From Mycobacterium haemophilum DSM 44634 (GTDB lineage: Bacteria > Actinomycetota > Actinomycetes > Mycobacteriales > Mycobacteriaceae), in the NCBI RefSeq assembly GCF_000340435.2, contig NZ_CP011883.2, positions 4,076,687 to 4,140,686 of the forward strand: a DNA stretch of 64,000 bases. Reading direction: 5' to 3'. The notes under the pieces are model-generated. The model did no database searches and was not told where the DNA came from. It saw only the letters and a list, made by a program, of their open reading frames with translations. Position numbers and translations under genes: made by a program. Below are positions 34,601 through 43,540 of this stretch, piece by piece. The stretch's first letter is position 1, and every line of letters starts with the position of its first letter.

Positions 34601-34900
34601 ATGCTGCACGCTAACGGTGTCACCGATATCCCGAAATTCCGTATCACACCGGACTACTCGGCCAAGAAAATGGACACCGACACCTGGGAGGACGGCACCA
34701 ACGGCGGCCTGCTGGGCATCACCGACCTGCTGCTGCGAGCCCAGGTGATGTCCACGTACCTGTCCCGCGACTGGGGCCGTGACTGGGGTTCACTGCGTAA
34801 GTTCGATACCCTCGTGGATGCCCACCCCGCGCAGCTCGACTTGGGCACCGCGACCCGCAGCGGATGGTGGTCGCCGGGCAAGATCCGGATTAAGCCGTGA
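31661..34900 (+). CDS. embB: Arabinosyltransferase EmbB (ethambutol target)
   Basis: 1079 residues (H37Rv 1098), GT53, corresponding to Rv3795. With EmbA it makes the branched hexa-arabinan ends. Catalytic Asp279 is in NSADDGYQLQMARTADHAN, equivalent to Asp299 of M. tuberculosis. In the ethambutol region, residues 282-286 read Y-Q-L-Q-M, where M. tuberculosis has Y-I-L-G-M (302-306). Met306 is therefore kept, but Ile303 is Gln and Gly305 is Gln. A loop of about 20 residues before GMRRLIPASW in H37Rv is shorter here. GTG 31661 overlaps the embA stop, and the stop region overlaps the next gene by 4 bases. Confidence 0.96.
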   Translation: MSVLNREDRVVTAARTTSRDVPVTRWVAAIAGLIGFVLSVATPLLPVVQTTAMLNWPQNGQLNSVTAPLISLTPVDMTATVPCGVVAALPPTGGVVLGTAPKQGKDANLNALFVIASSQRVDVTDRNVVILSVPREQVAGPQCQHIEVTSTHTGTFATFVGLTDPAGNPLRGGFPDPNLRPQIVGVFTDLTGAAPSGLRLSATIDTRFTSTPTTLKLVAMVLAIVATVVALIALWRLDQLDGRRMRRLIPARWRTFTLADATVIFGFLLWHVIGANSADDGYQLQMARTADHANYMANYFRWFGSPEDPFGWYYNLLALMTHVSDASIWMRLPDLVCAVACWLLLSREVLPRLGPAVAGSKPALWAAGLVLLAAWMPFDNGLRPEGQIALGSLITYVLIERAIMSGRMSPAALAVVTAAFTLGIQPTGLIAVAALLAGGRPLLRILVRRHRVVGTWPLVAPLLAAGTVVLTVVFAGQTLATVLEATRIRTAIGPAQAWYTENLRYYYLILPTVDGSLSRRFGFLITALCLFTAVFIMLRRKRIPGVARGPAWRLIGTILGTMFFLQFAPTKWVHHFGLFAAVGAAMAALTTVLVSHEVLRWSRNRMAFLAALLFVMALCLATTNGWWYVSSYGVPFNSAKPRIDGITVSTIFFILFAIAALYATYLHFTTSGHGEGRLTQALTVSFWAPIPLAAGFMTLVFIASMVAGIVRQYPTYSNGWANIRAFTGGCGLADDVLVEPDSNAGYMTPLPGNYGPLGPLGGVSAIGFTPNGVPEHTVAEAIRITPNQPGTDYDWDAPTKLKAPGINGSVVPLPYGLNPSQVPLAGTYTTGARQQSRLTSAWYQLPKPDDGHPLVVVTAAGKIAGNSVLHGHTSGQTVVLEYGKPGPDGGLVPAGRLVPDDLYGEQPKAWRNLRFARSKMPVDAVAVRVVAENLSLTPEDWIAVTPPRVPELRSLQEYVGSSQPVLLDWAVGLAFPCQQPMLHANGVTDIPKFRITPDYSAKKMDTDTWEDGTNGGLLGITDLLLRAQVMSTYLSRDWGRDWGSLRKFDTLVDAHPAQLDLGTATRSGWWSPGKIRIKP

Positions 34901-36222
34901 CTTCGACACCGCCCCACCCGGGCAGAAGCCGCCAGGACGCGATCTACCGCGCCGGCGTGTTCGGCCGGGTTCCGGCGGTGCCGACGAACTTCTCTGAGTT
35001 GGAGCGCGCTGCCCGGCAACGCATGTCGAAACGCGCCTGGGCATACGTCGCTGGTGGCGCCGGTGCAGGCACCGGAATGATCAACAACCGGGCCGCCTTG
35101 GATCGGTGGGCCATCGTGCCACGGATGCTGCGCGATACCTCCGACCGTGATCTGACCGTCGAGTTGTTCGGCCGCCGACTGCCGGCACCGGTCCTGGTGG
35201 CACCGGTCGGAGCAGCCGACTTGGTGCGCAACGGGGCAGACGTGGAGATCGGCGCGGCCGCCGCTGCCGTCGGGGTGCCGTACATCTTCTCCAACCAAGG
35301 CTCGGCGCCGATGGAAGACACCGCGGCAGAAATGGATAACGTTGCCCGGCAAGCGGGCCGCGAGCACGCGCCGCGCTGGTTTCAGCTGTACTGGTCCACT
35401 AACGACGCGGTCGTGACGAGTCTGATTCGACGCGCCGAAGCGCTGGACTGCGACGCTCTGGCCGTCACATTGGATACCACTCAATTGGGTTGGCGGCCAA
35501 ATGATCTCAATATCGGCTCACTTCCCTTCGCCCAAGCTATCGGCATCGCGCAGTACTACTCCGACACCGCGTTCGCCCAGTCGGTTCGCGAGCGGATAGC
35601 CGAGGCGCGCCGGTCTGGTCGACGACCCGACATGCAGCTAACGCTCGGGGGATTGCGGACCTTGATCTCCCTAGCCCGCCGCATGCCCGGTAGTTTCCTG
35701 CACAACCTGGTGTCGCCCGTACCCCGTGCCAGCGTGGAAACGTTTTTGGAGACCTATTCGCGCCCGTCGCTGAATTGGGACAACATCGCCGAATTACGAA
35801 AACGGACACGGCTGCCGATCCTACTGAAGGGCATCCTGCATCCCGACGACGCCCGCCGAGCCGTTGACCTCGGCGTCGACGGCATCGTCGTGTCGAACCA
35901 CGGTGGACGGCAAGTCGATTCGGTCATCGGGGCAGCCGATGCGCTGGTTGACATCGTCGCCGCGGTCGGAGATCAGACCAGCATCGTATTCGACTCGGGC
36001 ATCCGAAGCGGCGCGGACATCTTCAAGGCCCTGGCGCTGGGCGCACACGCGGTGACCGTCGGCAGACCACACATATACGGATTGGCGCTGGCCGGCCGAC
36101 GTGGGGTCACCGAGGTGCTGCAAAACCTGATTGCCGAATTCGATCTTACCCTGGGCTTGTCGGGTCTGCGATCGATCGCCGAGCTGAGCACCGCCGCGTT
36201 GCGACCCATCCCTCAAGTGTGA
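34897..36222 (+). CDS. FMN-dependent alpha-hydroxy acid dehydrogenase/oxidase (lactate/mycofactocin-type family)
   Basis: 441 residues, TIM-barrel flavoprotein. The FMN and active-site motif VSNHGGRQ is intact with the catalytic His. The other segments, VAPVGAADLVRNGADVEIGA, FQLYW, VTLDTTQLGWRPNDL, LLKGILHPDDA and DSGIRSGADIFKALALGA, are all in place. It oxidises an L-2-hydroxy acid, perhaps lactate or a longer one. GTG 34897 overlaps the embB stop (GTGA), so it is read with the emb operon. It is not at this site in H37Rv. It resembles LldD2-type enzymes and I give no symbol. Confidence 0.88.
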   Translation: MTSTPPHPGRSRQDAIYRAGVFGRVPAVPTNFSELERAARQRMSKRAWAYVAGGAGAGTGMINNRAALDRWAIVPRMLRDTSDRDLTVELFGRRLPAPVLVAPVGAADLVRNGADVEIGAAAAAVGVPYIFSNQGSAPMEDTAAEMDNVARQAGREHAPRWFQLYWSTNDAVVTSLIRRAEALDCDALAVTLDTTQLGWRPNDLNIGSLPFAQAIGIAQYYSDTAFAQSVRERIAEARRSGRRPDMQLTLGGLRTLISLARRMPGSFLHNLVSPVPRASVETFLETYSRPSLNWDNIAELRKRTRLPILLKGILHPDDARRAVDLGVDGIVVSNHGGRQVDSVIGAADALVDIVAAVGDQTSIVFDSGIRSGADIFKALALGAHAVTVGRPHIYGLALAGRRGVTEVLQNLIAEFDLTLGLSGLRSIAELSTAALRPIPQV

Positions 36223-36260
36223 GAAGAAGACTCCCATCGTGGAAGGGACGGCTTAGGGCG

Positions 36261-38015
36261 TTATGGGAAGTGCTGCCGCAGTGCGTGTTTGAGAATTTTG
36301 CCGTTGGGGTTACGGGGCAGCGTTTCGGGGTGACGGGCTATGGCGACAGGGAGTTTGTAGCGGGCCAGGCGCTGGGCAAGGTGGGCGTGCAGTTCGGCGT
36401 CGCTGATATCGGCGTCGGGGGCCAGGTGGATCACCGCGGCGGGTTCTTCCCCCAGGGTGGGATGGGCTAGTCCGATGACAGCAGCGTCAACAACAGCAGG
36501 ATGTTCATAGAGCGCGGCTTCGATTTCAGCGGTATAGATGTTTTCCCCGCCGCGGATGAGCATGTCTTTCTTGCGGTCGACGATAGTCAGATACCCCTCG
36601 GGGCTGACTCGGGCCAAATCCCCGGTGTGCAGCCAACCATCGGTGAACGCATCAGCGGTAGCGGCGGGGTTATTCCAGTAGCCGGCGACCACGTTGGCCC
36701 CACGTACCCATAGCTCGCCGACCTGGTTAGGGCCCAACGACTTTCCGTTGTCATCGACGATAATCATCGCTCCGGTCGGCAACGCCAGACCACAGCTATC
36801 AGGGTGGGCGAGATAATCTTGGCCGCCGTGCGTAGTGAATGTGCCAGACGTTTCGGTCATCCCCCAGCCCTGAGCAGGCGCGGCGTTTGGCCAGATTTCG
36901 GTGATCCGGTGTGCTAGCGCTGCTGCTGCCGGGGCACCTCCGTAGTTGACCGTTTCGATCGACGACAGATCGAACTGTGCACGGTCGCGGTGATGCAAGA
37001 TCTGCCAGGCAATGGTTGGCACGCCACCGATGCTGGTGCACCGTTCACGTTCAATCAGGCCAAGGGCCGCAAGGGGATCCCAGCGCGGCGTTAGCACGAT
37101 CCGGTCGCCGGCTAGCATTGTGGTATTGAGGAGCACCAGCGACCCGGTCACATGAAACAGCGGCACCGACAATAAGGTGCATTTCACCGGAGCATTAGGG
37201 TCGGGCAGCGGAATCGGTTCGCCGCGGCGCAGCGCTGCGCGGGCGAGCCCAAATCCTGACGCGAACGCGACCGTGACGGCGTTGCGGTGCGTTCCGATGG
37301 CCCCCTTGGGTTTTCCGGTGGTGCCAGAGGTGTAGAAGATGGTCGCGTTGGTATCTGGATCCGGCCGTAAGTCAGGCGACGACGCGTCGGGCAGCGCGTC
37401 CCACGCCGAGCAGTCGCCGATCACCGCCTCCAGCGTCACAACAGCGGAGTCAGCGTAATCACAGTGGCCCAGTTCAGTGCTGTCTTGGGTAACGTAAACC
37501 CGCCGCACCCCGATACCCGACGAATGTTCAAAGCGGGCAAGCCGTTCCCGATCCGCGATGACTACCTGCGCATCGCAGTCCGATAGCACGTATTCCAACT
37601 CCTGGGCGGTCCACCAGGCATTCAGCGGTACCACGATCGCACCGGCAAGCAGTGCGCCGTAAAAGGCAACCGGCCATTGCGGCCGGTTCGACATGAGCAC
37701 CGCAACTCGATCCCCCACCCGGACCCCGTCATCAGTCAAGGCATCGGCCAAAGCGTGTGCCGCCCGGGCGAACTGTCGATAGGTGACCCGCTGGTCTTCA
37801 TACACCAGGAACAGGCGGTCAGCGAAAGCGCTCGCAGACGTGAAGACGTCCAGCAACGTTGGGGGCGCGTTCTTCCACACCGTGTTGAGATGTCCGGCGA
37901 TGATTCGCTGTTCGGTTTCATACAGCTGTCCCGGCGCGGTCAGGGCAGCGTTGGCCTCGGCCACCGTGCAGGTAGGCCACCTCGAGTCCGCGCCGCACCG
38001 ACTAGACAACGCCAC
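36261..38015 (-). CDS. Acyl-CoA ligase (FadD-type, AMP-forming)
   Basis: About 570-584 residues of the ANL superfamily. The P-loop motif is FYTSGTTGKPKGA, the core is GWGMTETSG, the hinge is LHTGDLARVSPEGYLTIVDRKKDM, and the C-terminal catalytic Lys is in PNGKILKHALR. It makes an acyl-CoA through an acyl-adenylate; the substrate is unknown. ATG 38015 overlaps the permease upstream by 14 bases, but GTG 37964 (MAEANAALTAPGQLYE) fits FadD N-termini better and has GAGGTGG ahead of it. It runs with the APC permease on the minus strand, converging on the hydroxy acid oxidase. Confidence 0.88.
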   Translation of the reverse strand: MALSSRCGADSRWPTCTVAEANAALTAPGQLYETEQRIIAGHLNTVWKNAPPTLLDVFTSASAFADRLFLVYEDQRVTYRQFARAAHALADALTDDGVRVGDRVAVLMSNRPQWPVAFYGALLAGAIVVPLNAWWTAQELEYVLSDCDAQVVIADRERLARFEHSSGIGVRRVYVTQDSTELGHCDYADSAVVTLEAVIGDCSAWDALPDASSPDLRPDPDTNATIFYTSGTTGKPKGAIGTHRNAVTVAFASGFGLARAALRRGEPIPLPDPNAPVKCTLLSVPLFHVTGSLVLLNTTMLAGDRIVLTPRWDPLAALGLIERERCTSIGGVPTIAWQILHHRDRAQFDLSSIETVNYGGAPAAAALAHRITEIWPNAAPAQGWGMTETSGTFTTHGGQDYLAHPDSCGLALPTGAMIIVDDNGKSLGPNQVGELWVRGANVVAGYWNNPAATADAFTDGWLHTGDLARVSPEGYLTIVDRKKDMLIRGGENIYTAEIEAALYEHPAVVDAAVIGLAHPTLGEEPAAVIHLAPDADISDAELHAHLAQRLARYKLPVAIARHPETLPRNPNGKILKHALRQHFP

Positions 38016-39465
38016 CCGATACCTCCGGTATGGGCTGGGTCAGCGCCCGGTAGGCATGCGGGCGGCGGGTTCGCAGAATTCCCGCGACGATCATGCCCGC
38101 GATGAACGTTGCAACGATCCCCGCCAGCAACGCCCGGCTGGCCGTGACATCGCCGATGAGCAAGACAAAGTTTGAGACCACGATCCAGGCCAGCCCGGCC
38201 AGGCAAAACAGCGCGATCACCGGCACGATCCGCGTTGACACCAACGTGGATTCGCCGGTACCTGGCTGCGTCCAAAAGAAAATCACCACGGCCAGTGAAG
38301 TCAGCGACATCAACACCACTACCCCCAAGGTGGCGGTTCCCGACAGCCAGGGGTAGATCTTCGTGACCGGATCCATCCGCGCCGCCGCGATCAGCAGCGC
38401 CGCGACAGCGGTAACGGTCGTGATGGCCAGTGAGGCGCGCGCAGGTGACCGGTGTTTGGCATGCACGACACCCACCGCTCGCGGCAGCAGCCCACGAGTT
38501 CCCATAGTGAACACGTAACGGGTTGACACGTTATGGAAAGTCAATGTGCAAGCGAACAGGCTGGGCAACAGCAACAGCTGCATCGTGTCCTGCATCGCCG
38601 GGCCAACATGGGTCTTGGCCAGGCCCACAACGAGATTCGCCGGATCATCGGTAGCGGCCGCCACAAGATTGTCCGCGCCCACACCGACCGTCAAGGCCCA
38701 CGCCGAGATGGCATAGAACAGTCCGATCCCGATCACCGCGATGTATGTGGCACGCGGCAGCGTGCGCTCCGGGGTGAGGGCTTCGCTGCGAAAAACAGCG
38801 GTGGTTTCGAATCCAATAAAACACAAGAACGCGAACATCAGCCCTAACGACGGCACCCCTCGCGACAGCGCGGTCGGATCAAACATGGCCAATCTAGCGT
38901 TCCCCCCCAAATGCTCGCCGGCGGCAATCAGCGCGACGTCGACGACAACGACGACAACACACTCAGCAACGAGCATAAATGCAAGAACCTTGGAGCTCAG
39001 TTCGATGTCGCGGTAGCCCAATACCCCAGTGAGGACCAGCCACAACGCTGTCCACAGCAACCACGGTGAGCCCGGACCGCCCAGGTGGGCGACGGTGGTA
39101 GCAGTCACCGCACCCAGATAGCAGCTGATGGACACCAGCAGTAGGAAATAGCTACTGATCGCCAGCGCAGCGGCTCCGACGCCCGGGATGCGGCCCAAAC
39201 CAGTTTGGATATACGAGTAAAACGCTCCGGCATCACCGACAAATCGCGTCATCCTGGTGAATCCAATCGCAAACAATGCGAGGATCATCGTCGCACCGAT
39301 GAAAAACATAGGCAGAACAGGGTTTTGGCTAACCCGAACCACCATCGGTAGCACCGCGCCGACAGAGGCCAAGGGAGCCGCGCCAGCTAAGACCATCAAC
39401 ACCACAGACCACACTCCCAGACCACGATGAAGGCCCTCGGCGCCGAGATCGCCGCTACGTTTCAT
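38002..39465 (-). CDS. APC-family amino acid/polyamine permease
   Basis: 487 residues with twelve predicted membrane helices. The N-terminal LHRGLGVWSVVLMVLAGAAPL contains the glycine-rich unwound first helix that binds the amino group in this family. The sixth-helix region is FAFLCFIGFETTAVFRSEAL. It imports an amino acid or related amine; the substrate is not predictable. It is the first gene of a two-gene minus-strand unit with the acyl-CoA ligase, suggesting that the imported compound or its keto acid is activated to a CoA ester. Absent from this place in H37Rv. Confidence 0.88.
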   Translation of the reverse strand: MKRSGDLGAEGLHRGLGVWSVVLMVLAGAAPLASVGAVLPMVVRVSQNPVLPMFFIGATMILALFAIGFTRMTRFVGDAGAFYSYIQTGLGRIPGVGAAALAISSYFLLLVSISCYLGAVTATTVAHLGGPGSPWLLWTALWLVLTGVLGYRDIELSSKVLAFMLVAECVVVVVVDVALIAAGEHLGGNARLAMFDPTALSRGVPSLGLMFAFLCFIGFETTAVFRSEALTPERTLPRATYIAVIGIGLFYAISAWALTVGVGADNLVAAATDDPANLVVGLAKTHVGPAMQDTMQLLLLPSLFACTLTFHNVSTRYVFTMGTRGLLPRAVGVVHAKHRSPARASLAITTVTAVAALLIAAARMDPVTKIYPWLSGTATLGVVVLMSLTSLAVVIFFWTQPGTGESTLVSTRIVPVIALFCLAGLAWIVVSNFVLLIGDVTASRALLAGIVATFIAGMIVAGILRTRRPHAYRALTQPIPEVSGGVV

Positions 39466-39555
39466 AAGTTCACCCCCAACCCAACGCTAGGCCATGCTAA
39501 CGGCCACAATTCATACGGCAGCATTCAGCAGCCAACCGCCGATCGGAGAAGTCAT

Positions 39556-40110
39556 TTGCCCAGCCCTGGCCTCATCGTCATCTCCGGCCTTCCCGGCACC
39601 GGCAAGTCGTCAGTAGCGCTGCCTCTGGCGCGCCGATTGCTCGCGGCGTATCTGCGCATCGACACCATCGAGCAGGCCTTAGTCGATTCCGGTGAGCTCA
39701 CCGCGGCACCCGCCGCGATGGGCTACGTCGCCGGCTACGCCCTGGCCGCCGATCAACTGCGCGTAGGGCTGCCCACGATCGCCGAATGCGTCAATCCACT
39801 CAAGATCACGCGCGACGCCTGGCAACGCGTCGCCGCTCAACTCAACTGCTGGATACTCGAGGTTGAACTCGTCTGTTCCGACCCAAACGAACACCGGCGC
39901 CGAGTCGAAAGCCGCACATCAGACATCCCAGGCCTGGTTCTGCCGACCTGGCAACAAGTGGTCGATCGGACCTACGAGCCCTGGGACCGTGACCATCTCA
40001 TCATCGACACCGCCTGCTCAGCGGTCACAGCCACTGTTGAGCGCATTCGCCACAAAGCCACCGCCATAACCGACACCGCCGAACCCATCCACCCGCCGCC
40101 CCCGCTGTAA
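39556..40110 (+). CDS. Small P-loop kinase-like ATPase (AAA_33-type)
   Basis: 184 residues. Walker A GLPGTGKSSVALPL lies at the N-terminus. LRIDTIEQALVDSG, CSDPNEHRRRVESR and a C-terminal DHLIIDTACS follow, the layout of shikimate/gluconate-type or tRNA-repair kinases. The substrate is unknown. TTG 39556 is chosen because it follows GGAGAAGTCA and directly precedes the conserved region. The frame is open 43 codons further back, overlapping the divergent permease. The Pro-rich tail (EPIHPPPPL) is probably disordered. fadE35 follows after 16 bases. Confidence 0.75.
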   Translation: MPSPGLIVISGLPGTGKSSVALPLARRLLAAYLRIDTIEQALVDSGELTAAPAAMGYVAGYALAADQLRVGLPTIAECVNPLKITRDAWQRVAAQLNCWILEVELVCSDPNEHRRRVESRTSDIPGLVLPTWQQVVDRTYEPWDRDHLIIDTACSAVTATVERIRHKATAITDTAEPIHPPPPL

Positions 40111-40126
40111 TACCGTGGGTCCTGGC

Positions 40127-41926
40127 ATGTATGAGTACGACGTAGAGCCTGCGGACAGGTTGCCCTTCTGCACTGCAGAAAAGGCGCAGCGCTATCGAAC
40201 AGACAACTATCGCGGTGCGGTGGGGCGTAATTGGTACCGCACCGATCCCACCCTGCAGTTCACCATGGCGTACTACCTGCAGCCCGACGAGTTGGCGTTC
40301 GCCGAGCCGCATTTGACGCGCATCGGTGAGCTGATGGGCGGCCCGGTGGCACGGTGGGCCGAGGAGACCGACCGTAACCCGCCGCGGCTCGATCGCTACG
40401 ACCGCTGGGGACATGACATCAGCCGCGTCACCATGCCGGCCTCGTTCACGCAGGCCAGGCGTGCGGTGTTGGATGCGCAGCAGACGCTGCGCTCGGAAGC
40501 GCAAGCCGCCAAGCTCAGCTCATCGTTGCCGTTGTTCGCGTCCAACTATCTGCTCAACCAAGCCGATATCGGGATGGGCTGCGCGCTGGGCACCGGCGGC
40601 GGAATGGTCCAATCGCTGGTGGCCGCCTATGCGCCGCCCGATGTGCGGGAGCATGTGCTGGCCAAATTCGACTCCGGTGAATGGGCGGGCCGGACAGCGC
40701 AGCTGCTGACCGAACGGACCGGCGGCTCCGATCTGGGGGCGCTGGAGACGACGGCTCGACGGGCAGCCGAAGGCGGCGACGCCTGGCTGCTCAACGGCGT
40801 CAAATGGTTTGCCTCGAATTGCGCCGGGGAGGCGTTCGTCGTCTTGGCCAAACCCGAGGGCGCGCCCGACTCCACCCGTGGTGTCGCCACCTTTCTCGTG
40901 CTTCGCACCCGCCGCGACGGTTCGCGCAACGGCGTGCGGGTGCGCCGACTCAAAGACAAGCTCGGCACCCGCTCGGTCGCGTCCGGCGAGGTCGAATTTG
41001 TCGATGCGGAAGCCTTTCTGCTGTCCGAGAAGCCAAGCGGTGATACGGGTCCCGCCGACGGCAAGGGACTCGGCCGGATGATGGAGCTGACCAACGCCGC
41101 GCGACTCGGCATCGCCTTGTTCGGGCTGGGTAACGCGCGCCGCGCCCTGGTCGAGTCGCTGTGCTACGCCCGGCAGCGGCGGGCGTTCGGCGGGCCGCTC
41201 ATCGACAAGCCGCTGATGCGGCGCAAGCTGAGCGAGCTGATCGTCGACGTCGAAGCCGCACTGGCGCTGGTATTCGACTGCACCGGAGCCACCAACCACC
41301 GCCAGCCCCGCAACAGGCGGCAACGCATCGCGGTGCCGGTCACCAAACTGAAGGTGTGCCGGCTTGGGATCACCGCGGCGTCGGACGCGATCGAGATCCA
41401 CGGCGGCAACGGCTACATCGAGGACTGGCCGGTGGCCAGGCTGCTGCGCGATGCGCAGGTGAACACCATCTGGGAGGGGCCGGACAACATCCTGTGCCTC
41501 GACGTGCGGCGCGGCATCGAGCAGACCCGCGCCCACGAGACGTTGTTGGCGCGATTGCACGACGCGATCTCGGTGTCGGACGACACCGAGGATGGTGGGG
41601 ACACCACACGGCTGGTTGCCGAGCGCCTCGACGACCTGGACGCCGCGATCACCGCCTGGACCAAACTCGACCGCGAAGTCGCCGAGGCACGACTGTTCCC
41701 GCTGGCCCAGTTCATGGGCGACGTCTACGCCGGTGCGTTGCTCACCGAGCAGGCCGCCTGGGAACAGGCCACCCGGGGCAGCGACCGTAAGGCACTGGTT
41801 GCCCGACTGTATGCGCGGCGCCATCTCGCCGACCGCGGGCCGCTGCGCGGCATCGACGCCGACTCCGACGAGGCGCTGGAACGTTTCGACGAACTCGTCG
41901 ACGGCGCGTTTACGCCTCGAGTGTGA
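40127..41926 (+). CDS. fadE35: Acyl-CoA dehydrogenase FadE35
   Basis: About 599 residues, larger than ordinary acyl-CoA dehydrogenases and of the AidB/FadE5-like branch, corresponding to Rv3797. Recognisable segments are LTERTGGSDLGALETTA (FAD/substrate loop), FASNCAGEAFVVLAKPEG, YARQRRAFGGPLIDKPLM and IHGGNGYIEDWPVARLLRD, with IWEGPDNILCLD near the catalytic base position. Substrate unknown. ATG 40127 (MYEYDVEPADRLPF) is preferred; a GTG at 40115 is also open. It is convergent with accD4. Confidence 0.9.
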   Translation: MYEYDVEPADRLPFCTAEKAQRYRTDNYRGAVGRNWYRTDPTLQFTMAYYLQPDELAFAEPHLTRIGELMGGPVARWAEETDRNPPRLDRYDRWGHDISRVTMPASFTQARRAVLDAQQTLRSEAQAAKLSSSLPLFASNYLLNQADIGMGCALGTGGGMVQSLVAAYAPPDVREHVLAKFDSGEWAGRTAQLLTERTGGSDLGALETTARRAAEGGDAWLLNGVKWFASNCAGEAFVVLAKPEGAPDSTRGVATFLVLRTRRDGSRNGVRVRRLKDKLGTRSVASGEVEFVDAEAFLLSEKPSGDTGPADGKGLGRMMELTNAARLGIALFGLGNARRALVESLCYARQRRAFGGPLIDKPLMRRKLSELIVDVEAALALVFDCTGATNHRQPRNRRQRIAVPVTKLKVCRLGITAASDAIEIHGGNGYIEDWPVARLLRDAQVNTIWEGPDNILCLDVRRGIEQTRAHETLLARLHDAISVSDDTEDGGDTTRLVAERLDDLDAAITAWTKLDREVAEARLFPLAQFMGDVYAGALLTEQAAWEQATRGSDRKALVARLYARRHLADRGPLRGIDADSDEALERFDELVDGAFTPRV

Positions 41927-41970
41927 ATTGCCCGACGCCGAATCGGCGTGTCGCGTCGCAGAATTCACAC
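41921..41970. terminator. Inverted repeat between convergent fadE35 and accD4
   Basis: GTGTGAATT (41921-41929) pairs with AATTCACAC (41962-41970), with a small internal palindrome CGCCGAATCGGCG (41937-41949). Being symmetric, it could end both converging transcripts. Confidence 0.5.
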
Positions 41971-41986
41971 TCGGCGAAGAGGACTC

Positions 41987-43540
41987 CTAGACCGGGATGA
42001 GCCCGTGCTTACGTCCGACCCGCCACCACTGCTGCTTGTCGCGCAACAGATGTAGCGACTTGCGCAGCAACAGCCGGGTTTGGTGCGGCTCGACCACAGC
42101 GTCGATGAACCCGCGCTCGGCGGCGATCCACGGGATCGCCATGTTGAGGTTGTAGTTGTCGACGAAGGTCTTGCGGATCGCTTGCGCGTCTGGCGAATTC
42201 GGGTCGGGGAAGCGCTTCATCAAGAGCTGCGCGGCACCGTCAGCGCCGATCACGGCGATGCGCGCGGTCGGCCAGGCAAAGTTCAGGTCTGCGGTCAGCT
42301 GCTTGGATCCCATGACCGCGTACGCGCCGCCATAGGACTTGCGGATCGTGATCGTCACTTTCGGCACTTCGGCTTCCACCACCGCGTACAGGAACCGACC
42401 GCCGCGCTTGATGATGCCGTTTTTCTCCTGCTCCACTCCCGGCAAGAACCCAGGCGTGTCCACCACGAACACCAACGGGATATTGAACGCGTCGCAGAAC
42501 CGGATAAACCGCGCGGCCTTGTCGGAGGCCTCGTTGTCAATCGCCCCGGACATGTGCATGGGCTGGTTGGCCACCACGCCGACGGTGCGGCCGTCGACGC
42601 GGGCGTAGCCGGTGATGATGGCCTGTCCGGCTTGTGCGGCAACATCCAAAAAATCACCGTCGTCGAAGATCCGCAGCAGCACCTCATGCATGTCGTACGC
42701 CGTGTTGTCCGAATCCGGCACGATCGCGTCGAGCTCAAGGTCGTTTGCCGTGATCTGCGGCTCCAGCCCGGGGTTTACGATCGGCGCTTTGTCGAAGCAG
42801 TTGGGCGGCAGGAACGACAGGAAATCCCGCACGTAGCCGAAGGCGGCGGCCTCGGACTCCACCACCTGGTGGATGTTGCCGTAACTGGCCTGGGCGTCGG
42901 CACCGCCCAGCTCGTCCAGGCTGACGTCCTCACCGGTCACGTCCTTGATGACGTCGGGGCCGGTAACGAACATGTAGCCCTGGTCGCGCACCGCGACCAC
43001 CAGGTCGGTCTGGATCGGCGAATACACCGCTCCCCCAGCGCATTTGCCCAAAATGATGGAGATCTGCGGCACGATGCCACTCAGCAGTTCGTGCCGGCGG
43101 CCCAACTCGGCGTACCACGCCAGCGAGGTCACCGCGTCCTGGATGCGTGCGCCGCCGGAGTCGTTAATGCCGACGATCGGGCAACCGACCATCGCGCACC
43201 ACTCCATCAGCCGGGCCACCTTGCGGCCGAACATCTCACCGACGGTGCCACCGAACACCGTCTGGTCGTGCGAGAACACCCCGACCGGCCGGCCGTTGAT
43301 GAGGCCGTGCCCGGTGACAACACCGTCGCCGTACAGCGCGTTGGGATCACCCGGGGTCCGCGCCAGCGCGCCGATCTCGAGGAAACTGCCCGGATCGACC
43401 AGCTCATAGATCCGGGCGCGGGCGCTGGGGATGCCCTTCTTCTCGCGCTTCGCGGCGGCCTTCTCACCGCCGGGCTCCTTGGCCAGCTCCAGCTTTTCGC
43501 GTAACTCGGCCAGGCTCGCGGCCGTGCTCTTCGTGGTCAT
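41987..43540 (-). CDS. accD4: Acyl-CoA carboxylase carboxyltransferase subunit AccD4
   Basis: 517 residues, beta subunit, corresponding to Rv3799c. With the biotinylated AccA3 it carboxylates the C24-C26 acyl-CoA that Pks13 uses as extender unit in mycolate condensation. The crotonase-like halves carry the oxyanion segments GINDSGGARIQD and the second-half region VVDTPGFLPGVEQEKNGII, and KSYGGAYAVMG is conserved. The N-terminus is Lys/Ala-rich. Its GTG start or ATG overlaps the pks13 stop by 4 bases (ATGA), so pks13 and accD4 are coupled. H37Rv has an insertion sequence next to it; none is present here. Confidence 0.95.
   Translation of the reverse strand: MTTKSTAASLAELREKLELAKEPGGEKAAAKREKKGIPSARARIYELVDPGSFLEIGALARTPGDPNALYGDGVVTGHGLINGRPVGVFSHDQTVFGGTVGEMFGRKVARLMEWCAMVGCPIVGINDSGGARIQDAVTSLAWYAELGRRHELLSGIVPQISIILGKCAGGAVYSPIQTDLVVAVRDQGYMFVTGPDVIKDVTGEDVSLDELGGADAQASYGNIHQVVESEAAAFGYVRDFLSFLPPNCFDKAPIVNPGLEPQITANDLELDAIVPDSDNTAYDMHEVLLRIFDDGDFLDVAAQAGQAIITGYARVDGRTVGVVANQPMHMSGAIDNEASDKAARFIRFCDAFNIPLVFVVDTPGFLPGVEQEKNGIIKRGGRFLYAVVEAEVPKVTITIRKSYGGAYAVMGSKQLTADLNFAWPTARIAVIGADGAAQLLMKRFPDPNSPDAQAIRKTFVDNYNLNMAIPWIAAERGFIDAVVEPHQTRLLLRKSLHLLRDKQQWWRVGRKHGLIPV

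Noticed and set aside
42080..43504. 474-codon plus-strand frame opposite accD4
   Set aside because: Antisense shadow with Arg/His-rich composition and no family; accD4 is unambiguous.
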